NCBI RefSeq assembly: GCF_964204645.1
Contig: NC_134030.1
Span: 6,446,278-6,510,277, forward strand
Source: Tubulanus polymorphus
Lineage: Eukaryota > Nemertea > Palaeonemertea > Tubulaniformes > Tubulanidae
Direction: 5' to 3'
Length of the DNA stretch: 64,000 bases
Under the pieces are notes generated by a model, which did no database searches, was not told the DNA's origin, and saw nothing but the letters and a program-made list of their open reading frames with translations. Shown in pieces: positions 1-16,600 of the stretch. How positions within the stretch are numbered: position 1 is the first letter of the stretch; every line of letters begins with the position of its first letter. Made by a program: the position numbers and the translations under genes.

Positions 1-4680
<4,680 letters not shown>

Positions 4681-7600
4681 GTACATCAGATATCGTTGTA
4701 CTAGATCACAGAAAGCAAGCGTGCAGTATCCGGAATCGCTAACAAATGGCCAAAAATTCTTCCAAGTTCGTGTGGCATCATGGATGAAGGGTAGATATTG
4801 GTTGCAAGCGAGGATTCGTCACCGAGTGGTTTTTTGGCACAGCAAACACTTCACTACTGATTAAACAAAAAATACCCTCACTCCGATCTTCCCTATCAAT
4901 AACGTCTGATAAAAATCATGATGAATTCAATCGATGGTCACTACACGGATATTCAGAGATTGTTAACTGATCTCTGAGAGACAGGGTGCATAGGGATTCA
5001 GGAAGTTTCTCGTGTCATTTGCCCGCGAAATTCCGCCTGGATTTGTCACTAATGAACGCGTTTATTTCGATAACATTTCATCGACCTATTTCGTGATGAA
5101 AAAAACGAAAATCTCGCGAGAAGTTTGATCTCGTTTGAAAGACTACTTTTTAGATTGATACCGTATTACCCAGCGGGGATTCAGATTGACAAACGGGGGT
5201 TTAGATTCACTGTTAATCTACGATTCGAAAATAACTTCAAAAGTATTGTAATCGTATATCTCAGAAGGGGTTCCTTTGATCGGTCAAAAGTGAATGCACG
5301 GGTGTCTCCGATAAGCCTACAGTTTCGTGTTTCCTATATAAAGCGGATTATGACGATGCCCTTATTCTGACTGCAGGAGTGGTGGCCAGTCAAGGAGCGT
5401 TTGGGTGAAAAAGATACATATGATGTACACAAAATGATTTTGTGCTTGATTACAACGTTGGCTTTCTGGCGAACCATCGAATATTCACTTGCGCTGAAAC
5501 TGAGAAAAATCTATTTAAAATTTTGAACTGTTTTGGTCGCTCTCGTTTCCAATATCACGTTCATTTATCTCGGATATCAAGTGATTGCAAGCTGATTTAG
5601 GTCCCTTATAAGCGTATCGAAAAAGCAAATACCAAAAATGATAGTTACCAATAATTTTGAACTTAAAAAACAGGGTTCCATTCGAAAATCATTTTAGATG
5701 AAGTGACTATATACGACGCAAATTCGAAAAAAGAATATCAGCGATTGTCATGACGGTTTGCCACGAACTGATTCCCCGCACTCGACGAATGATAGTATGC
5801 CTATATCTGGTATTTGGCGGTTCGCCAAAATGGATTTTCTTTAAGTATTATATATGTGTGTATCATATATGATGATCCTCGATAAACGATGTTCAAAAAT
5901 ATACCAAAGTTCTACAAGTTCACAGAGCTCGCGCGGTTTGTAGCTAGTTAACTTCGAATAAGCTGAAGGTCGATGCATTTGTCAAATGTCTAGAAATGAG
6001 CGATTTTATTACTTTAATGCGATCGTATTATTTGCATATACCGCGGTATGGCATATGGCCTTCATCAATTCTCGCATTAAGGCGCTAAAATATCTTACGT
6101 CAATACACGAAAAACGATTTTCTTGCAAATGACGTTGTCTTCGGCTTCTGGTGATAAATGACATCATCGTCAAATATCTAGCTGCACTCCGAGCTCGCAC
6201 TAATGTAACGAATAAAAAATCACCATACATAGTATGAAAGGAATAAATTTGAATTGATTTGAATGTCTTTCGCGGAGTCTATTTCACTCCGTCGGAAATC
6301 AAAATCGGTATTTCCCTAGTTCGCTGAAACGACTTTTTGTGGCGTATAAAATTCCGCGCTTTTAACACCGCGAGTTATCGGAAATTTCTTTTCAGACACT
6401 CAGGGAAACGAATAATGGGTGTCCAGAAATGAAATGAACGACCGCCCGAACGTAATAAATGGAAAATCATTTTTCGTGTTGTCAGTTTTATATAACGCTT
6501 GATAATTTTCGAGGGATGAAACGAGAACAACGAACGGAGTAAAGTGCGTAAAAGGAGACCGAGTTCTAGATTTGTTCGATGAAGATGTGAATTATTATTC
6601 GTTTTTGATTAACCGATATTATACCTCAAGCGGTTTTATTATTATTTATAAGGCAGCCACGCAGCAGCTGTCAAGTCTACTCCTAAACACCGTGCCGTCG
6701 TGGTAGTGGTATGCGTACCATCGAAAAAAATGATAATAAATCGTACACAATTTATCAAGTACAGCAATCATAGCCCGATTCAAAGAGGTTGAACGATATT
6801 TGGCGATGATGGTGTTTATTTGGTGGCTTTTGACTCGAATGAATCGACGGCAATTCTGAAATCGATGAACGACTATACACGCACGTCGTCGGCCAGACAA
6901 ACATCATCAAACTGATCTTTTATTCACGAGTCTGGACGCACCGCACTATTATTTCATATCGGTCGCTGATTCGCGGGATGAGGATGCGAGCGACCGCGAT
7001 TCTCGCTGAACACTCGAGCAGCCTATGTGTCCTGTAAGATAACGATGGTCTGAGAATGGTCTGAGAACATCGTATCTATATAACAAGTGGTTGCAGCTGA
7101 TATAGTAATTTTCAGTGTAAACGAGATTTTAATGGCGTTACCATGTATATTTGTCAGTTAAATGTAACTAAATAATGATTGTGAAAATGGGTCCTGGTTC
7201 CAGTTCCATGAAAAAGTTTAGGCTTAGTTTTTTGAATTTATTCTTGTCCTCATTGACGAAGTAACCAACAACAAATGAACCAGAATTGTTAGTTTAACTG
7301 AACCTTGAAATTCACGTACCATAAAATGAGGTATGATAACAGAGGCTGCATCAAACAAACGTTTAGCAACTGTTCCTACGTGGTAACAACCGTAACTAGC
7401 GGGGTTCGAACCTTCTATACCTAAACGGCCGTTCTATTCCTAAACGGCTGTAAGACAACTATAAACGACCTTGAGCTAGAACGTCTATTGATTTCCGTCG
7501 GTCTGGTTATTAATCATACTGTTCATTATTTCATCTTTCGCTAGCGCGTTCGATGATGTGTGAAGAGAATTAGAGTGTTGTTTTCAGCTCGAACAAAAAA

Positions 7601-10277
7601 AAACACCGATATCTATACATCATTGTGTCACCCGGGACGTACATCCGATTAGTCGAAGACAATTGGACGATGAATATAGCTGTTGAAGACAAGATTATAA
7701 ATCTAATCCTTTGAAAACAATACAACTTTCATCTCCACACTCTTAATAAACCCATCTGTCAGATTTTCTGAGATGAAACTTGTTGGAGGCTGTCTTGGCG
7801 ACGTTGTTGGCGACGGCGATTCGTTAGTTAATTCGCTTGATGTCTCATGCGAATTAACTTAAGAATTGCCGTCATCTTTTTTGAATAAATAGATCATATT
7901 TTTTGTTGACAATGGAAAAGTTACTTTAAATAAACAACAGGAAGTATTTTACAAAGAATGAACGAAAAACATATTCCTATCATCGATATGATTTAAGAAA
8001 GTACTGTTACATCAAAATGCAAAGCGAGTGAAAGAGAAATTGATTGTGTTAATGGCATTTCGAGGTCAAACCGTGCTAAACGAAAACAGTCGAGAAATTT
8101 TAACATTCCCGAGGGCGTCATTCGCGTTGTCGAGTGACTAAATAAACACGATGTGATTTAGAACGGGCTTCCGAGAACTGCTTAAAGAGAATAGCGTGGC
8201 CATTTTGTCACCTGGCAGTCGGGCAGTGGGTGGTATTCGAAAAATCTCCAATGATGACGTCCTCACGGCGGAAGATGGAAGTTACGGAAGCCATCAGTTG
8301 TCTGCAGATATCGGAAAAATGGCAGCTACAGATTTATACGAGCCGAATCGTTCTATGCGAGTACATCATATTGATTAGGATAATGGGTTACCATCTTGTG
8401 CATCCGTCGGCGAAAAAAACGAATAAATAGATAGAAGAGTAGAGGAGGACAGCAGATGTGGAATTGCTATATGTATTAGGGGACCAATTGCACAGATCCC
8501 ATTTACTTATACATAGATAGATAGATTGCTGGTATACATTAGAGCGCGTAAGAAGATTTATCCTGTCTGAGCTGTCAGTATTGACAGAATTAATTTCCGA
8601 CACTCATGCCTTTTGTTGTTAAATGGTCGACTAAACTACGACGATATGTTCTTGCTCGTGTTGTGTCACAAATAATTCATATTTCCACAGGTGATGCGAT
8701 ACCGGTATCTTAAAGCCACACCTCTTCAAGCGGATGCATACCTATCATATTCAGAGAATCCAGCATTTGTCTTACAGTCGTTCGGAAGTAGTGTATTTCT
8801 CATAGCGAACCGGCGAGCAACGGAAAATAACGTTAATCACTTTAGATAGTTTATTCGTCAGTTTCCCAGATTTTAATTCATTAAGAAAGTTAAGAATACA
8901 TAACATTACAAATAAACGGAACGGCGCCGTCAAACATGCTGTATTATACGACATATATCGTATATGTATATAAAATAGGCGCTACTTTGCAATAATAGCT
9001 AGATATATGTATAAAACCCAGTTTGAGCAAAATTGTAATATGTACTCATCAATGAGGTGGTATCTCATTCACTTCTCGAAATATCATATATAATACTTTT
9101 AGTTTTGATATACTGATATGCATTGCTTAACAAATTATCCATCACCCTTCAAAAATAAACCATATAAGTCCCGCCGATCAGAGGATATAGAAGACCCTAA
9201 GCTAAGCTACTCTCTCTGACATAGTCTCATCTTCCCTGTGTCTGATCTAAAAAAGAAACAGGGATTCGTACCTATACACGCTACTCATCCTAGATCCAGC
9301 AAACCTATTGCGAAACTTAGTCACTGAGGCCGAGGATGAGCCCACGGATAAGACGTCGAAAATATATATACCCTAATATTTCAATACTATATGAAGGGCA
9401 AATCTTTATTACTCTATATACTTTAAAACAATAACCATATGAATAGACTTTAAGTAAACAACTTTTACATTTAAAAAAACATCTAAGGCACGCTACCAAT
9501 GGAACAAAATAACAGATATGTTGGTGGTGGCTGGCATGAAACTATAGTCAGATTCAAACCAATTTAAAGCAACCAATTGCAACTACTGACTAGTTATATA
9601 CATAGTTATCACAGATTTGTTTAAAGCTACGAGAGAATAAATCACTATTCTCACTAAGCGAAAGGACTAGGAATAGCTTGAGAAAAACTCTGATAAACAT
9701 ATGCTAATAGTAACAAACACCCATACAATCTCCTACCAGGTATAGATAGATGGCAGTGACTTCCATCCTCCCTCGGTGGGGATTCGAACCTGATGGCATT
9801 CGAGCCTCGATAGTTTCCGTATAACGAATCTATGCCAAGGGAGGATGTTATTTTTCAAGCATATTCGAAAGTGGCTTACAACCGACGCTACAACCAATGA
9901 ATCTATTCACCGTGGAATGTCTAAGGTGTAAGATTTGAAATGTAGTAGAATATGGACTGCCTACAAGACAAGAAGCTTGCGGAATATTACAAATATTAGA
10001 TTGAAATTGATATTATTGCCATAAATTCTAACAAATAGTATACAGACATGCAGCTTGTTTCATTATGATATGAAACTTCAAAATCAGCATTTCAATTCGT
10101 GATGCTATAAGTGACACACTCTGTTCGCATGACATTGAATTAAGCAAATAAACATACATCATTTTAAACGATCTCAAATGAACACTCTGAAAGTCGTTGA
10201 AATTGTCGTCTATTGAAGTGACACAACATTAAGTGGCTAGTGATATGATAACTTAAAATATCTAGAATTGATATGCG
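4681..10277. other. Intergenic, no supported gene apart from a tRNA-like hairpin
   Basis: The sequence is AT-rich with no frame that shows a domain, codon continuity or convincing splice pairing. The right end should include the 3' untranslated region of the minus-strand repeat protein gene that ends at 10278. A minus-strand AATAAA occurs near 9402, but it is far from the stop and may be unrelated. Confidence 0.5.
9764..9847 (-). other. tRNA-like hairpin with B-box (pseudo-tRNA or SINE head)
   Basis: On the minus strand this 84-nt segment starts CATCCTCCCTTGG and ends CCGAGGGAGGATG. These ends pair over 13 bp with one G-T. Inside, GGTTCGAATCC matches the RNA polymerase III B-box consensus, and the ends resemble a tRNA acceptor stem. 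The T-stem is mispaired and I cannot draw an anticodon arm, so a functional tRNA is unlikely. A tRNA-derived repeat is the best reading. Confidence 0.4.
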
Positions 10278-11855
10278 TTAAATCTTTGGTAGCTGAAGAT
10301 GTTTTGATTGTTCTCTTGACGGTTGTCTGGATGGTCCACGTGATGGCTGCACTCTGGATGGCGCTCGAGACGAAATTTCCACTTCTTCGTCGTAATACTT
10401 CTTCTGAATGTCTTCCCACCATTTTTTCCGTTTGAACCAACCGAGGTTCTCTTTGCCGGCGTATTCTTTCTCTTTAAACACGTAACCGAAACTGGGCTTA
10501 TAACCGATGTTATCCAACGAGTGGATTTGTCCTTCGCTTTCCCAATGAAGTTTCTCGTCTAAGATTCTGACGTCACCGCCGTGAGGTCTGTACCCCACGT
10601 TGTCTAACGAGCGCACTTTAGCGTCGGCTTTCCAATGCAGAGATTCGTTATAAACTTTGACGTCACCACCGTGTGGTTTATAATTACGATTTTCCAGAGA
10701 GCCTACTCGCGATGAGGCATCCCACACCCGTTTTTCGTCCAATATCGCGACGTTACCCCCTTGGGGTACGTAACCGACATTAGCGAAAGAATCAACTTTC
10801 GATTTCGCTCGCCAATTTGGTTTATCATCGAATATTTGTACATTTCCGCCAGTGGGTTTATGATTTTTATTTTCTAAAGAGCCGACACGAGGAGAAGCCA
10901 GCCATTTTGGTTTGTCATCTAGAATGGCTATGTTTCCACCATGCGGTTTATAGTTGATGTTTTCTAAGGAATTAACTTTTGATTTCGGATCCCAGTGTAA
11001 TTTCTCGTCATAAATACTAACGTTACCGCCGGACGGAGTATACATATAGTTTTCTAAAGACCCCACTCTCGGAGTGGCCGTCCATTGCTGCCTTTCATCC
11101 AGGATTCTAACATTTCCACCCTGAGGTTTATGGTGTACGTTATCAAACGAACCGACCTTAGCATTTGCGTTCCATCTGACATCCTCGTCATAGATCTTAA
11201 CGTTTCCGCCTGCCGGTTTATGTCCAACCTTTTCTAAGGACCCGACTTTAGGTTTCGTATTCCATTCTAACTTTTCGTCATAGATTCGCACGTTACCACC
11301 GGTTGGTTTGTGGTTTGCGTTCGCGAGCGATTGAACTTTAGGTCTGGCGTTCCACCTTACATCTTCATCGTAGATTTTCACGTTACCGCCGGCCGGTTTA
11401 TATCTAACGTTATCCAAAGATCGGATTTTCGACGTTGTGTTCCATTGCGGTTTCTCGTCCAGAATATGGACGTTACCGCCACGCGGTGTATACTTAGAAT
11501 TTTCCAAAGAGCCTACTTTCGACTGCGCGTTCCAACGAAGCTTTTCGTCGTAAACGTCGACGTTACCGCCTCGTGGGGTATAGTTAGCATTTTCCAGTGA
11601 ACCGATCTTTGCGCCAGTGTTCCATTGTGGTTTTTCGTCCAGAATTCGTACATCACCTCCACCCGGCTTGTAATGGGCATTATCTAGCGAGCCTACTTTC
11701 GCCCGAGCTCGAAGTCGGTCGCTAAAAAGCGGCACGTAGGCTTGGCCTCCGCTGGGCTTGTGATAGAAATGTTCAGTACTGTCGTCATGTCGAATTTGTC
11801 TACGACTTGTGTTTGGTGATAAAAGTTGGGTGTTCTGGTTGTTCGTTTCAGCCAT
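10278..11855 (-). CDS. Tau/MAP-like microtubule-binding protein with 14 repeat cores
   Basis: The gene is a single-exon 525-residue protein. Residues 53-454 carry 14 cores of the form K/R-[VI]-x-S-[LF]-x-N-x-x-[YH]-x-P, starting every 30 residues exactly. They are separated by linkers of the form GGNVxIxDExxxW. This matches the tau/MAP2/MAP4 tubulin-binding repeat (KxGSxxN...PGGG), of which vertebrate tau and MAP2 have three or four and MAP4 a few more. The N-terminus (1-35) is polar. The C-terminus (455-525) has a Lys/Trp/Tyr-rich segment and then a Ser-Arg-Pro-rich tail with repeated PSR triplets. Eight cores keep the KxGS/RxGS form, which in tau is the MARK phosphorylation site. An in-frame TAA lies directly before the chosen ATG, and I see no phase-compatible acceptor inside the exon start, so this appears to be a gene of its own rather than the last exon of its neighbour. 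Microtubule binding or bundling is inferred from the repeats. Confidence 0.88.
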   Translation of the reverse strand: MAETNNQNTQLLSPNTSRRQIRHDDSTEHFYHKPSGGQAYVPLFSDRLRARAKVGSLDNAHYKPGGGDVRILDEKPQWNTGAKIGSLENANYTPRGGNVDVYDEKLRWNAQSKVGSLENSKYTPRGGNVHILDEKPQWNTTSKIRSLDNVRYKPAGGNVKIYDEDVRWNARPKVQSLANANHKPTGGNVRIYDEKLEWNTKPKVGSLEKVGHKPAGGNVKIYDEDVRWNANAKVGSFDNVHHKPQGGNVRILDERQQWTATPRVGSLENYMYTPSGGNVSIYDEKLHWDPKSKVNSLENINYKPHGGNIAILDDKPKWLASPRVGSLENKNHKPTGGNVQIFDDKPNWRAKSKVDSFANVGYVPQGGNVAILDEKRVWDASSRVGSLENRNYKPHGGDVKVYNESLHWKADAKVRSLDNVGYRPHGGDVRILDEKLHWESEGQIHSLDNIGYKPSFGYVFKEKEYAGKENLGWFKRKKWWEDIQKKYYDEEVEISSRAPSRVQPSRGPSRQPSREQSKHLQLPKI

Positions 11856-13675
11856 TTACACCGGGTATCTCAACAGATTTACGATAAGAAACAATTTTAT
11901 TTTACGGAAACGGTCAAAATGTCTTTGCAAGAAATCCAACGACCTTGAAGGTGGTAAGCGTTTTCGCGCATACGGTGGTTATTGAGATATGATAATTTTC
12001 GAATTTATATTCCAGTAGCTGTCACAAAGGATTTCCTTCAGCAACGAAATGATTTCTAACTAAAAAAGAAAATACAGTTCATTACATGAGCCAATATTTG
12101 AAGATTATCGACACATTAAGGTCGTTTTACTCTAGCAACGTTTTCGAGAATCGTGCCCCTTTTGAAGAGCGAATACAGTTCGGGAATTCAGTTTTTTAAA
12201 CTTATAATCTATCATCCACGTCAGAATGTGGCTATTCTACTAGAGCTTGGGAATTTGATGAAAGCAATATACATGTATTGAGCGGTTTACGACTATAGAG
12301 TCATATTCCACACCACACGCGTATCAACATACTCATAGATTGGTGTTTCATTTCATCAAATCAACTATAATGCATTTAGAGATACCATCTGATTAACAAC
12401 CTATATCAAAGACTACTACTGACCGCAACACTACATACCTTGTCAGGTATAATTTACTTACAAACCATCGTGCGAAGGATTATTCATTTCACGGATTATG
12501 AAATTATTTCATGAATAGTTGTCGTTAAGTAAACGAATCCACTTAATGACTAAATAGAAAATTCGGTGAACGCTAGCTTATATTGGTATTTCAGTAATCC
12601 AGTAGTAGTCCCCTGCGTAACGTAGAAAGCCTGCTGAATAAACGCCAACACGACTTTCATGACAACGAGCGCTAAGCATATTTAAACTGGTATGGCATTA
12701 GATTCGCTCTGTTATCAAAAGCTACCGGTAAATTACATACAATCCGTAGTTTGTTTATATCAGTGAAGTTCTTACACATATGAATGCGGTCACGGCAGAT
12801 CCTACGAGCGAACGATTTCAAAATCTCAGAATTTATTTCTTAATATGATTTCGTGTATACAAATTCATCAAATTGGAAGGCGGTACGATCAAGGGTAACT
12901 GGCTTCTTTTCAAAAGTCTCTTTGGTTTATTTGAGTTATAATCAAAATCATTAAAGTACCTATATCAAAAAGGCTGTTGAATCTTGAATAACAGCTTTAG
13001 ATTTCGGTTCAAATTCTAGATTAATTCCGATTAAAGAACAAAGTTTTGGTTGATTGAAGAGGGTTTTAATGGTTGTTAGCCCTTCTGGAATTCGTATAAT
13101 CTACTCAATTACAAATGAAAGGCCAACAACAAAAGCCCCGGTTCATTGTGGTTCACAAGTTTTAGCGCCCTGTGATTTCTCCAGATACAATACTGTAATT
13201 CCAGTTTTTTTCACTTTACAATATGAATGCACCTGCTTTAGCAGACACATACGCAAATATAACCAATTCAATAACAAACGATATTACGCCGTATTTCTCT
13301 TTCGAATTTCCTATTCGTATCGATTATTCATACGAATATTAAAATCATTGAAATATTCTACTGAATTTTACAATCTAAATACATAACACTTTCTGAAATT
13401 GTAATAGCTCAAAGGACTCGATTTATTTCTAACACGGTAACTGAATTGATTCGGCACGTATCTATGGAACACATCCAGTCTATAGTTAGTCTAAACGGTA
13501 CTTAATCATATGTATATGTATTTATTTCAAAGTCCGTCAAAGATATCTCGGCAAGCAATTTCACACTAGTACCAACCTAAACACTAAGACATAATCTATT
13601 ATCCATTTTATTTTATTCTAACGCATTTATTTAGAAACGTACCTGTTAATAATTGGAAGCAAAGGTGCGGAGAAT
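11856..13675. other. Intergenic between the two MAP-like genes
   Basis: This 1.8 kb stretch separates the poly(A) region of the upstream MAP-like gene (AATAAA on the minus strand at 13626-13631, with further copies at 13607-13617) from the start of the 14-core gene. It should hold the latter's promoter and 5' UTR, but no TATA box or other element stands out. The plus-strand frame at 13054-13386 shows no domain. Confidence 0.5.
13626..13631 (-). terminator. Poly(A) signal AATAAA of the five-exon MAP-like gene
   Basis: The plus strand reads TTTATT here. The signal lies about 45 nt beyond the TAA that ends the last coding exon at 13676, which supports that exon as terminal. Two more minus-strand AATAAA copies follow at 13607-13617. 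Confidence 0.7.
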
Positions 13676-16600
13676 TTATTCATGCTGTTGTATTTTGTCC
13701 GCGAGGTCGTCGTCAGGGTGCTCAGTAACGCTCTGTTCCCTGCCACTGTCTTCGAAGTTAACCTATACAAAACAAGCGTTAGCTTCCGTCATTAACGGCA
13801 AATATACACACAACAACCCCTATTCACTCATTATTATACAAACACGTCACTAATAATGCCTTTTCATGTCAGAAAGTTCATATTTTTCCGCTTAAGTGGA
13901 GTTTAACATTTCAAGTACATCGAAATAACGCACGTTCTACTTTCAGAAAGACAATATGTTGTAATTATCGGCATGGCAAAAGATCTGGTTTAGAAGATGA
14001 ATTGTCTAGTCATCATGTCAAGAGGTTGTTTCAAATAAGTAGTTTTAATCTTATACTGGTGTTATGAAACGAATGGTTTCATATTATCTTGAATCTCGAA
14101 AATATTGAAATACATTTATTTCCCTGTAAACAAACATGGAATTAGCCAACAACGCACAGCTAAATAACCAGAAACTCCGCACTAAAACATAACAACATGA
14201 CACCACAGGGAGCAAACGAAGCAATAATAGACTTACCAGGAGGAAAATATCAAGTCCTAAAGACTGATTCGATAGAACCAGCAGTGTGTGTAAGAAGATT
14301 AATGTTTTCCGAAAGAATGAAATTGTTGAAATTCTAACGCTGAAACGTGTCTGAATGTCGATTGGAAACGTAGCTCGCTCCGTATTTACTGCATTGATTA
14401 AACAGGGGATAGTAATGGAATGAGCGCCCCGTGGGTTCATATTCATGTATTGATTAGAAAACACAGCACGACTAGGATACATATACACATACGTTAATTA
14501 CATTAGTTACTGATTTTCCTGTAATGAAATTAATTAATTTCTTCCTCGTGTTTATCTAATAGTTTCATCTCGTATAGTTTTAGAAACGTGCCCTTACGAT
14601 CCGACTGATAGTGTTGTAATTGGAAATTCATCATATGGTTGTTCGAATTTGATTTGTCATTTTGAGTATGGTGATCATAACTAACGCACGTAATTCTGAT
14701 GTAAAGGATAATAGCAATTTGAACGAATTCAAGGCTTGTAAACACTGCGTTTTACCTGTTCGTCAGCTGCATCTGCGGTTGTCTCAGTATCTGTAGTTAT
14801 GATTTCGTTTCGTTCCTGGTCTACGTTATCATTAATGTTACCGGTATTTGATGATATCGCATCTTTTGTCGATGTATCGACCGGTGTTACTGCTGCAGAA
14901 CCAGTCTCGCTATCCTTCTTATCAATCGATTGTTCAGTCTTTGTATCATCAATAGCTTGTCCGATATCCTCGGTTACTGCGACATCATTGCTATCTTTCG
15001 TAGCATTAGATCCTTTTCTGCCGTGTGGCCTATTTCCTTTTCCGTTTTTTGGTGCAGAACGGTTCTGATCTTGTTTTGAAGTTGTAGATTTTTGGTCGTC
15101 AGATGGCGTTTCGATAGATCCACCGTTTTCTGCTAATTGACGTTTCTTTTGAGTGTGTTTCATTAACGCCGCTACCTTAGATACGGCATTCCACTTTAAT
15201 CTGTGATGTACTACAAACTGAAAACAAACGACAAACTCTTATGTAAAATCTTTTTAAAAAATGTAGAAATAATAGCTATTGTGCCCCCACCAAGTGGTGT
15301 AATGAAAAGAAGATTCTTTCAAGGAAATCTGAAAATCTTATGCCATATATATTGCACATGATTTGTGTTGGAGACTATATACCTTCTTTTCTTCACGTTT
15401 AGGTTTATATCCAACATTCTGCAGGGAATTCACTCTTGCATCGGATTTCCATTCTACCTTGTGGTTCTCGACGTACTTGTAAAGAGAATACACATGGAAG
15501 GGGGATAAAGCAACACAACGATAAACTGGTATTCAAGCCAACAACATAAAAACAAGATGTGTCAAACTATATCTATAAGCGAAAGAAATTATCGTCTTTG
15601 CGGGAGCAGCAGCTTGCCATCATTCAGATGAAAGTACAAAACTAGGAACGAGTTCCTCAGAGGATGTATAATGGTACCCGCTACCATAATATATATTCAT
15701 CGTACGACCTTTGAGCAACTGGACCTAGGTTGAGGTTGTTAATTCTAAAAGCAAAGCGTAATTGAGCCATTTTAGAAAATATGGTAACCTTTTTATCCTT
15801 CCTTATGGGAACAAAGTCAGCCTTTGCCCACGGTGTACTACGATTATCCAAACTGATCGAAGAACGCTTTAGCACTGGTTTTGGAGCTGCTGTAATAATG
15901 AAAAACAGTTTTACTACTAAACATGTGGAGGGAACACGTGGGAGTGGTACGGTATATACGATAGTAAGTTAAAACAGATCAAGTCAGCATAAAAACTACG
16001 ACGCAGTATATGTATGTATATGAAAATAGAATCGATGTGTCTAATCTGTTTTGCTAATGATATATGATCTGAATAATATATGACCGGTCACAGGTGCATC
16101 AGACTACGTATCATTGCGTGACATTTTGATGACGTTTTTTTTCATTTTATTTCATCTATTTGACAAACTTATATGATCATTTATAATACAAAAACAACAG
16201 GTTATAACGTTATAACATAAGTTTGTCTGGGGATTTTGCTCCGAAAAGCAACACGTGTTCATAGGAAGTGACCCCAGGAAGGGATAAAGTTTATACGTAA
16301 TGAATTCAAATAGATTTATATGCAGCAATACGACAATAAGTCATTCGAGGATTTCATTACTTGTTTTTGTCGAAATTAACGTGATTCATCAGAACGGATT
16401 GTGTGATCCACTCCCTGATTGATTTATTCGACGGAAATTCTAATATTTACATAGTACACATGTACATGTTTGATTGGGTCTATTGATTTGAAAAATAGAA
16501 TAATCATACATTACAAACCGAATACACAGAACAGATGTTAGCATTATTGTTATATTATAGCAATAGTTCGTACAATGAGTAGCGAACGAACTGTTTGTGG

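Noticed and set aside
9764-9847. Functional tRNA gene
   Set aside because: The ends pair well and a B-box is present, but the T-stem is mispaired and no anticodon arm can be drawn.
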